Origin: Desulfobulbaceae bacterium
GTDB lineage: Bacteria > Desulfobacterota > Desulfobulbia > Desulfobulbales > Desulfobulbaceae
NCBI GenBank assembly: GCA_011322715.1
Contig: DRLX01000535.1
Location: 1-7,847 of the forward strand
Length of the DNA: 7,847 bases
Direction of reading: 5' to 3'
In this document: piece after piece, positions 1 to 5,419 of the stretch
How the letters are laid out: each line of letters begins with the position of its first letter
Position numbering within the stretch: the first letter of the stretch is position 1
Position numbers and translations under genes: made by a program
The notes under the pieces: generated by a model
Told to the model about the DNA's origin: nothing
The model's input: only the letters and a program-made list of their open reading frames with translations
Databases searched by the model: none

Positions 1-1
1 G

Positions 2-121
2 AAACGTCGGTCCTGGTTCCCGGAGCGTGAAGATAGAGTTTTCTTGAGCGGTCATCGAAAATGGTGGCAAGAGTATTATGCCCTGGAAATTAGTGGTGCA
101 AGGGGATTCATAGAGGGATAA
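2..121 (+). CDS. possible C-terminal tail of an upstream gene (partial)
   Basis: A reading frame is open from the window edge to a TAA at 119-121, giving about 39 residues that begin KRRSWFPERE and end SGARGFIEG. It is charged and aromatic-rich (three Trp, two adjacent Tyr), unlike the hydrophobic membrane proteins downstream. I do not recognise the family. With equal base use, a frame of this length stays open by chance roughly 15% of the time, so the openness alone is weak evidence. The other two forward frames close by position 45. If real, it is the end of a + strand gene separated by 250 bases from the operon, so it need not be functionally linked. Confidence 0.25.
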   Translation, partial: KRRSWFPEREDRVFLSGHRKWWQEYYALEISGARGFIEG

Positions 122-234
122 AACTTGACAAAAAACGTCGACGGATTTACATCCAGAACTCGTTTCTTTGTTCCTGGCCCGTTGGATGAACAGTCTTCTG
201 CAGCCAGTACGAAGTAACTTCCTCCCATGGATCA

Positions 235-263
235 TTGACATGGTTTGTTAAGTTTTTTCAAAA
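235..263 (+). promoter_or_regulatory. candidate sigma-70-like promoter (weak)
   Basis: An exact -35 hexamer TTGACA at 235-240 is followed after a 17-base spacer by TCAAAA at 258-263, which matches the TATAAT consensus at only three positions. The second exact TTGACA (125-130) has TACATC at 148-153 at the same spacing, also three matches. Either could be the operon promoter; the one at 235 is closer to the first gene. This rests on consensus matching only. Confidence 0.2.
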
Positions 264-362
264 GGTAAGGCCTAACCCTGCCGGAGGGCAATCATGCCGG
301 TTATTGAGAGGCGGTTTAAAAAATAATTACCTGCTTCTTTATAAAGCTTTACTGCTCAGATT

Positions 363-366
363 GGAG
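363..366 (+). promoter_or_regulatory. ribosome binding site of the HyfB-like gene
   Basis: GGAG lies five bases before the ATG at 372. It supports that ATG as the start; the translated protein opens directly with a hydrophobic helix, as expected for this family. Confidence 0.65.
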
Positions 367-371
367 TACGG

Positions 372-2363
372 ATGTCATCACTGATATGGCTTATTCTTCT
401 GCCGTTTGTCGGCGGTCTGGCTGCCCTTATCGACGGCCGCAGCAGGACTCGTTCCGCTCTCTGGGCCCAGGCCGGATTGCTCGGCGGACTGGCGGCTGCC
501 TGTAGGCCCATATTCTCCGTCCTTACCACGGGAACCCCCCTTGTCCTGCATCTGCCCTGGTCCATGGCCGGGGGAAATTTTCAACTGTTCTTGGATCCCC
601 TGGCCGCTTTTTTTCTCCTTCCCGTTGTATTCCTTGGGGCGCTGTTTGGTCTGTATGGCATTCCCTATATGCGCCATTATTCCGGAGGCGGGTACCGTCA
701 CGGTGTACACTGGTTTTTTTATAACCTGCTGACTGTCGGCATGGTCCTGGTCCTGACGGCGCAAAATGGTCTCCTCTTTATGCTGGCCTGGGAGGTGATG
801 TCACTAGCCCCGTTTTTTCTCGTTCTGTTTCATGATCAGGATAAAAAGGCCCGCTCTGCAGCCTGGGTGTACCTGGTGGCCGGACATCTGGGCGGTGTTC
901 TGTTGCTGCTCTTTTTCATGCTGCTGGGAACAAGCGGCCATAGTCTGGACTTTTCCACCTTCCACCCCCTGTCCCTGTCGCCGTCTTTTCGCCATCTGCT
1001 TTTTGGGCTGGCTTTTTTAGGTTTTGGTGTGAAAGCGGGAATACTGCCGGTTCATGTCTGGCTGCCCGAGGCCCATCCTGCCGCGCCCAGTCATGTCTCC
1101 GCCTATATGTCCGGGGTGATGATTAAAATGGGTATTTACGGGATCCTTCGGGCAGTGCTCCTGCTTGGTGGACCGGTCTACAGTTGGGGAATGATATTGG
1201 TTGTGACCGGTGTTGTTTCCGGTATTCTGGGCGTTCTTTTTGCCCTGGCCCAGCATGATCTCAAGCGGCTGCTGGCCTATCACAGTGTGGAAAATATCGG
1301 GATCATCCTGCTGGGCCTGGGGATAGGTATGATCGGCATCAGCCAGGGCCGTCCCACTGTTGCCGTTTTCGGCCTTGCCGGCGGCCTGCTCCATGTTTTG
1401 AATCATTCTCTGTTTAAAGGCATGCTTTTTCTCGGTGCCGGTTCAATTCAGCAGCAATGCGCAACCCTTGAAATTGATGAACTCGGTGGCTTGAAAAAAC
1501 GGATGCCGAAAACCGCCTTCTGTTTTCTCATAGGATCGGCTGCCATCTGCGGTTTGCCGCCGCTCAATGGTTTTATCAGTGAATTTCTCATCTATTTCGG
1601 AGCCGTCCATGGCCAGACAATTCTGCCTGCTGCCAATGCCTGGCCCTTGCTGCTGACTCTGGCAGGGCTGGCCCTTATCGGTGGCCTTGCCGCCGCCTGT
1701 TTCGTTAAGGCCTATGGGATCATTTTTCTGGGCAGTCCCCGTTCCTCACATGCTGAAAATGCCATCGAAACCGGGCCTTCCATGTATCTGCCCATGGGAC
1801 TGCTTGCAGTTCTCTGCATCGGTATAGGACTGGCGGCTCCCCTGTTTCTCCATCTTGTCCGACAAGCGGTTGCTGTTTTTCTGCCCACTTTCGTCACCCT
1901 TTCACCTTTTGCCGACGCGGCCCATCAGCTCGAGATTATCTCTCTTGTCGGAGCTGGTGTGATTCTTCTCGGACTAGGTTTTGGTCTGCTTCGTTATGTC
2001 TTATTGAAAAACCGCCAGACAGGGCGGGAGGCAACCTGGGGGTGCGGCTATCAGTATCCGAACGTCCGCATGCAGTATACGGCTTCCTCGTTTGCCCGGC
2101 CCATTACCCTGTTTTTTGATGCTATCCTCAGAAGCAGGGTTGAAGGTGGTGTGCCCGGAAAACTCGTGGCCACCGGCGTCGGTTTGCAGACGGATACGCC
2201 CGATCCCCTGACCCGTTTCTGTTTCACGCCTCTTTTTGTAGCTATTGCCGGATTTCTTGGTTTATTGCGCTGGATGCAGCATGGTCGGGTTCAGGTATAC
2301 ATTCTCTATATTGTTGCCACCCTGTTTGTGTTGTTGGCGGCCCTTGTAGGAGGATGGTTATGA
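372..2363 (+). CDS. HyfB-like antiporter-type membrane subunit (NuoL/HycC family)
   Basis: This 663-residue polytopic protein (about 15 predicted membrane helices) belongs to the proton-conducting antiporter-like family of complex I and group 4 hydrogenases; E. coli HyfB is of similar length (about 670). Visible hallmarks are WEVMSL with Glu141 (TM5 glutamate), FGVKAG with Lys221 (TM7 lysine), HVWLPEAHPAAPSHVSAYMS at 228-247, QHDLKRLLAYHSVENIG at 294-310, NHSLFKG with Lys349, and GFISEF with Glu404. The C-terminal part has TWGCGYQYP (555-563) and QYTASSFARP, typical of the HyfB/HycC branch rather than NuoL proper. All the charged residues thought to form the ion path are present, so it should pump or conduct protons or Na+ in the cytoplasmic membrane. 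It is first in the operon and overlaps the next gene (ATGA at 2360-2363). The symbol hyfB is withheld because the complex is hydrogenase-related, not a true hydrogenase. Confidence 0.93.
   Translation: MSSLIWLILLPFVGGLAALIDGRSRTRSALWAQAGLLGGLAAACRPIFSVLTTGTPLVLHLPWSMAGGNFQLFLDPLAAFFLLPVVFLGALFGLYGIPYMRHYSGGGYRHGVHWFFYNLLTVGMVLVLTAQNGLLFMLAWEVMSLAPFFLVLFHDQDKKARSAAWVYLVAGHLGGVLLLLFFMLLGTSGHSLDFSTFHPLSLSPSFRHLLFGLAFLGFGVKAGILPVHVWLPEAHPAAPSHVSAYMSGVMIKMGIYGILRAVLLLGGPVYSWGMILVVTGVVSGILGVLFALAQHDLKRLLAYHSVENIGIILLGLGIGMIGISQGRPTVAVFGLAGGLLHVLNHSLFKGMLFLGAGSIQQQCATLEIDELGGLKKRMPKTAFCFLIGSAAICGLPPLNGFISEFLIYFGAVHGQTILPAANAWPLLLTLAGLALIGGLAAACFVKAYGIIFLGSPRSSHAENAIETGPSMYLPMGLLAVLCIGIGLAAPLFLHLVRQAVAVFLPTFVTLSPFADAAHQLEIISLVGAGVILLGLGFGLLRYVLLKNRQTGREATWGCGYQYPNVRMQYTASSFARPITLFFDAILRSRVEGGVPGKLVATGVGLQTDTPDPLTRFCFTPLFVAIAGFLGLLRWMQHGRVQVYILYIVATLFVLLAALVGGWL
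2348..2353 (+). promoter_or_regulatory. ribosome binding site that decides the HyfC-like start
   Basis: AGGAGG directly abuts an ATG at 2354 but is six bases from the ATG at 2360. Ribosome spacing favours 2360, which also forms the ATGA stop-start overlap with the preceding gene used at other junctions of this operon. Confidence 0.7.
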
Positions 2364-3259
2364 GCCTTGCGGCCGTCATTTTATCCCTGCTGCTCTCCCC
2401 GCTTTTGCTCAGCGTGATTAACCGGAGCAAGGCCTTGCTGGCCGGTCGCCTGGGAGCTCCGATGTTGCAGCCCTATTTCGACCTGGTTCGGCTGGTTAAA
2501 AAAGGTGTGATCTACAGTGATGTGTCCGCCGGACTGGTGCAGCTGGCCCCGGTCTGTAATCTGGCGGCCCTTATGCTGTGCACCCTGCTTGTGCCGTTGG
2601 GCCCCCTGCCCGCCCTTGTCCATTTTCAGGGTGATTTCATTCTTCTTGCCTATCTGATGGGGCTGGGACGGTTTGTGACTATGCTCGGAGCCCTTGATAC
2701 CGGCTCCAGTTTTGAAGGCATGGGCGCAAGCCGCGAGGCATTTTTTGCAGCCCTTGCAGAACCCGCCTTTTTCCTGGCCATGGCCGGCCTGGCGAAAATG
2801 ACGAATTCCCAGTCTCTGACAGGCATGCTGCAGACAATATCCATGCAACACTGGCAGCATAATGCGCCCTCACTGCTTCTTATCCTGGTAGCACTTTTTC
2901 TCGTTTTTTTATCAGAAAACGCACGGATTCCCGTTGACGATCCGACAACACACCTCGAACTGACCATGATCCATGAAGTGATGATTCTTGATCACAGCGG
3001 CCCGGATCTGGCTATGATTGAATATGGCGTGGCGCTCAAAATCTGGCTTATGGCAGCCATTGCCGCCTCTATCCTGGTACCCTCGGGAACAAGTCCCCTC
3101 TGGCTGCCTCTGTTTCTTGTCTTGATGACTGTTATCGGTGTGCTGGTAGGACTTGTTGAGTCGTCCATGGCCAGGTTGCGGTTGATCAGGGTACCGCAAC
3201 TGCTGATCGGTGCCGGTGTTTTCGCCGGACTTGCCTTGTTTTTGGAGTTTGTCCAATGA
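2360..3259 (+). CDS. HyfC-like membrane subunit (NuoH/HycD family)
   Basis: A 299-residue membrane protein (about eight helices) of the NuoH/HyfC/HycD/EchB family, which anchors the peripheral arm to the membrane and lines the path between the redox site and the ion channels. Seen in order: LGAPMLQPYFDLVRLVKKG (31-49), the conserved N-terminal cytoplasmic segment; SSFEGMGASREAFFAALAEP (116-135), with acidic and arginine residues shared with NuoH; and ENARIPVDDPTTHLELTMIH (186-205) followed by Glu206, the hallmark loop of the hydrogenase-branch proteins. Length is normal for the family. The ATG at 2360 is chosen over 2354 because of the AGGAGG spacing. Its stop TGA (3257-3259) overlaps an ATG at 3256 that opens only a 22-codon frame; the next real gene starts at 3318. 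Confidence 0.92.
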   Translation: MSLAAVILSLLLSPLLLSVINRSKALLAGRLGAPMLQPYFDLVRLVKKGVIYSDVSAGLVQLAPVCNLAALMLCTLLVPLGPLPALVHFQGDFILLAYLMGLGRFVTMLGALDTGSSFEGMGASREAFFAALAEPAFFLAMAGLAKMTNSQSLTGMLQTISMQHWQHNAPSLLLILVALFLVFLSENARIPVDDPTTHLELTMIHEVMILDHSGPDLAMIEYGVALKIWLMAAIAASILVPSGTSPLWLPLFLVLMTVIGVLVGLVESSMARLRLIRVPQLLIGAGVFAGLALFLEFVQ

Positions 3260-3324
3260 TATTTTTCTTTTTTTTCTCTCCACTTGGTATTGCCGGTGAG
3301 GGGAGCGGGGATTCGGCATGCTGA
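3256..3324 (+). other. 22-codon ORF bridging the HyfC-like and HyfE-like genes
   Basis: An ATG at 3256 overlaps the HyfC-like stop (ATGA), has GGAG at 3244-3247 eight bases upstream, and opens a short frame starting MIFFFFSPLG that stops at 3322-3324, overlapping the HyfE-like start (ATGCTGA at 3318-3324). It is in a different frame from the HyfE-like gene. Its codons run through a pyrimidine tract (about 3260-3281). It could be a coupling ORF that hands ribosomes from one gene to the next, the remnant of an older HyfE start broken by a frameshift, or chance. No homology is claimed. Confidence 0.3.
3298..3310 (+). promoter_or_regulatory. purine-rich ribosome binding site of the HyfE-like gene
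   Basis: GAGGGGAG (3298-3305) and GGGG (3307-3310) precede the ATG at 3318 by 12 and 7 bases. Either can serve as a Shine-Dalgarno element, and both support 3318 as the true start. Confidence 0.5.
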
Positions 3325-3956
3325 CCCTGATGTCTCTTCTGCTCTTTCTGCTGGTGCTGACCAATCTGACCCTGCTTGGGAGCAGCCGGCTGGCATTCTG
3401 CATTCGAACCGTTGCCCTGCAGGGTGTGGTCCTGGGGCTGATACCGCTTGTCGGCCTGCAGCCGCTTTCTCTCCAGCATGGTCTCCTCTCTCTTACGGCC
3501 ATAGTTCTCAAAGGCGGCGTCTTTCCCTGGTTGCTTCTCCGGAGCCTGCGGGTGGCCAGGGTCAAGCGGGAAGTAGAACCCTTTATCGGATTTAACGTCT
3601 CGTTGAGTATCGGTTTTTTCGCCCTGATAAGCTCGGTGGTCTTTGCCTCGAAACTTCCCTTTGGCGGGAACAAGGACAGCCTGATCATTGCCTTGGCCTT
3701 GTTCACCATGATTACCGGCCTGCTTCTGCTGATTTCCCGCCGCAAGGCGCTGAGCATGGTGCTTGGTTACCTGGTACTGGAGAACGGCATCTATGGCCTG
3801 GGCGCGGTGGTGGCCGATCATATTCCCATGGTTGTTGAATTCGGCGTTCTCCTTGATGTCTGGGTTGCGGTTTTTGGTATGGGCATCGCCGTGTATCAGA
3901 TCAACCGGGAGTTTGACCATACCGATGTTGATCGTCTGACGGAGTTGCGGGGATGA
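3318..3956 (+). CDS. HyfE-like membrane subunit (contains NuoK-type domain)
   Basis: A 212-residue membrane protein with about six to seven helices, close in length to E. coli HyfE (about 216). The C-terminal half corresponds to NuoK: LGYLVLENGIYGLG with Glu155 and MVVEFGVLLDVWV with Glu174 occupy the places of the two NuoK membrane glutamates needed for proton transfer. The N-terminal half has the HyfE segment AIVLKGGVFPWLL (61-73) with a buried Lys65. The end, DVDRLTELRG, matches the HyfE ending DVNNLTALKG as I recall it. Family knowledge places it between the NuoH-like and antiporter-like subunits in the membrane arm. Its stop overlaps the next start (ATGA, 3953-3956), implying translational coupling. 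It follows a 58-base gap, the first break in the overlapping gene chain. Confidence 0.9.
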   Translation: MLTLMSLLLFLLVLTNLTLLGSSRLAFCIRTVALQGVVLGLIPLVGLQPLSLQHGLLSLTAIVLKGGVFPWLLLRSLRVARVKREVEPFIGFNVSLSIGFFALISSVVFASKLPFGGNKDSLIIALALFTMITGLLLLISRRKALSMVLGYLVLENGIYGLGAVVADHIPMVVEFGVLLDVWVAVFGMGIAVYQINREFDHTDVDRLTELRG

Positions 3957-5419
3957 GTGGGGTGCTGATTCTCTTTCTGCTCATTCCCCTGGTGGGAATA
4001 GCGGCGCTGTTTTTTGTCCAGCGGGGCAGTGTTATGTTCATGCTCTCCCTGGGCGCAGTATTGCTTGATGCGTTCTGTCTGCTGGTGGGCATCTCCGGCC
4101 TGCCGACCTGTCTGCCCATGCAGACAGCCGGGGGCTGGCTCTATCTTGACCATCTCTCGGCCTGGCATCTTCTGGTGATGCTTCTTGTCTTTACCGCTGG
4201 TTCTCTGTTTGCGCCGGGCTATTTTCGTGATGATCTTGGAAGCGGCCGTTTGTCCCTTACGGCCGCCAGACGGTATAATCAGCTTTGGCTCGGGTCCCTG
4301 TGGACCATGACCTTGACCTTGCTGGCCAACAATATCGGCCTGATGTGGGTCGGTATGGAGGCAACTACTCTGGTGACTGCATTTCTGGTTTCCATCTATC
4401 CCAAGCCTGCCGCCATTGAGGCCATGTGGAAATACCTGATCATCTGCTCAGTCGGCATCGCCTTTGCCTTTATCGGTACCCTGCTGGTAGCGGCTTCTTT
4501 ACCGACGACGGGGGAGGGGAGTCAGCAGTTATTCTGGACGCAACTCAGCGTTGCCGGAGGGTACAATCTCCTGTTGCTTAAGGCCGCTTTTATCTTTTCT
4601 CTCGTGGGGTTCGGTACCAAGGCCGGTCTTGCCCCAACCCATACCTGGCTACCTGATGCACATAGCCAGGCGCCGGGACCGGTTTCGGCCATGTTTTCCG
4701 GTTTCATGCTCAATGCCGCCCTCTACTGTATTATGCGCCATGGCGCCATCGTTAACCATGCCCTGGGGTCTGATCAGTTTACCAGCCGTCTCTATATCAT
4801 CTTCGGCCTGGTGTCCATTATCGTTCCGGCGGCCTTTATTCTTTATCAGCATGATATCAAGCGATTGCTTGCCTATTCAAGCGTCGAACATCTTGGTATT
4901 ATCACCTTGGGCCTGGGCCTGGGGCCTGCAGGTTGTTTTGCCGCTCTTCTCCACACCCTGAATCATTCCATGGGAAAATCGCTCAGTTTTTTTGCCGCCG
5001 GAAGACTGGGCCAGCTCTATGGCAGCCATGAAATGGGCCGTATTCGGGGGGCATTGCATAGCGCACCGCTTTGGGGTATCGCCCTTGCCTGTGGTCTGTT
5101 GGCACTCATCGGGGCGGCCCCTTTTTCGATCTTTATCAGTGAGTACCTGTTGGTCAAGGCAGCCATCGATAGAGGGGCAATCTTTGTACTGGTGATTTTT
5201 TTGTTTGGCATCAGTGTCATTTTCGTGGCCGTCCTCCGGCATCTGATGCCCATGGTCTGGGGAGAAGGGCGAAACTTGCCTGAGAAATACCGTTCGGCTT
5301 CGTCCATAATGGTGGTTTGTGTTCTCCTTGGCCTGCTGCTCTTCTTTGGCCTGTATCTACCCGCATCGATACAGGTTTTTCTCACCCGGGCAGCGGCCCT
5401 GATAGGAGGACTTCCATGA
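3953..5419 (+). CDS. HyfF-like antiporter-type membrane subunit (NuoM/N-like)
   Basis: A 488-residue polytopic protein (about 13-14 helices) of the antiporter-like family, somewhat shorter than E. coli HyfF (about 526). Ion-path residues seen are Glu136 in WVGMEATT, Lys160 in AMWKYL, Lys223 in GTKAG, the HTWLPDAHSQAPGPVSAMFS block at 230-249, Lys303 in QHDIKRLLAYSSVEHLG, Lys342 in NHSMGKS, and Glu397 in ISEY. One difference from the HyfB-like paralogue is that the IKMG lysine (Lys252 there) is replaced by LN here. GGAG at 3941-3944, eight bases upstream, supports the ATG at 3953. It overlaps the following gene by ATGA at 5416-5419. With the HyfB-like protein it makes two antiporter-type pumps in this complex; a third (HyfD-type) is not encoded here. 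Confidence 0.92.
   Translation: MSGVLILFLLIPLVGIAALFFVQRGSVMFMLSLGAVLLDAFCLLVGISGLPTCLPMQTAGGWLYLDHLSAWHLLVMLLVFTAGSLFAPGYFRDDLGSGRLSLTAARRYNQLWLGSLWTMTLTLLANNIGLMWVGMEATTLVTAFLVSIYPKPAAIEAMWKYLIICSVGIAFAFIGTLLVAASLPTTGEGSQQLFWTQLSVAGGYNLLLLKAAFIFSLVGFGTKAGLAPTHTWLPDAHSQAPGPVSAMFSGFMLNAALYCIMRHGAIVNHALGSDQFTSRLYIIFGLVSIIVPAAFILYQHDIKRLLAYSSVEHLGIITLGLGLGPAGCFAALLHTLNHSMGKSLSFFAAGRLGQLYGSHEMGRIRGALHSAPLWGIALACGLLALIGAAPFSIFISEYLLVKAAIDRGAIFVLVIFLFGISVIFVAVLRHLMPMVWGEGRNLPEKYRSASSIMVVCVLLGLLLFFGLYLPASIQVFLTRAAALIGGLP
5404..5409 (+). promoter_or_regulatory. ribosome binding site that decides the HyfG-like start
   Basis: AGGAGG six bases before the ATG at 5416. It rules in favour of 5416 over an in-frame ATG at 5317 that would lie deep in the HyfF-like gene and add 33 residues with no family counterpart. 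Confidence 0.8.

Larger units (their letters stand above)
122..371 (+). promoter_or_regulatory. non-coding leader/promoter region of the operon
   Basis: No convincing gene lies in these 250 bases. They contain two exact TTGACA hexamers (125-130 and 235-240), an AT-rich stretch with TATAAA at 340-345, a hyphenated palindrome GAAGT-A-ACTTC at 211-221, a TGCCGG direct repeat (279-284 and 295-300), and a small stem TGCC/GGCA around 279-290. None of the small stems is followed by a T-run, so I see no terminator for an upstream gene. The operon promoter most likely lies here because the next upstream coding trace ends at 121, but no complete sigma-70 or sigma-54 promoter can be named with assurance. 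Confidence 0.4.

Noticed and set aside
175..190. Sigma-54-like element (TGGCCCG followed by ATGA), of interest because E. coli hyf is sigma-54 dependent
   Set aside because: The -12 part lacks the GC dinucleotide that the consensus requires.
186..251. Small ORF of 21 residues in the leader (starts MNSLLQPVRS)
   Set aside because: No good ribosome site precedes it, and frames of this length are common by chance.
275..300. Possible hairpins around CCCTGCCGGAGGGCA as terminator or riboswitch
   Set aside because: Stems are only four pairs, no T-run follows, and no riboswitch consensus was recognised.
2912..3757. Minus-strand open frame of 281 codons opposite the HyfC- and HyfE-like genes
   Set aside because: Composition is rich in Arg, Lys, Ser and Pro with no family features, and it shadows conserved membrane-protein coding sequence.
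3186..3920. Minus-strand open frame of 244 codons opposite the HyfE-like gene
   Set aside because: Very rich in Gln, Lys, His and Gly, as expected from the reverse complement of a hydrophobic membrane-protein gene.
5317..5415. Upstream in-frame ATG extension of the HyfG-like gene
   Set aside because: It would overlap the preceding gene by about 100 bases and adds residues without family match; the AGGAGG at 5404-5409 and the ATGA overlap point to 5416.
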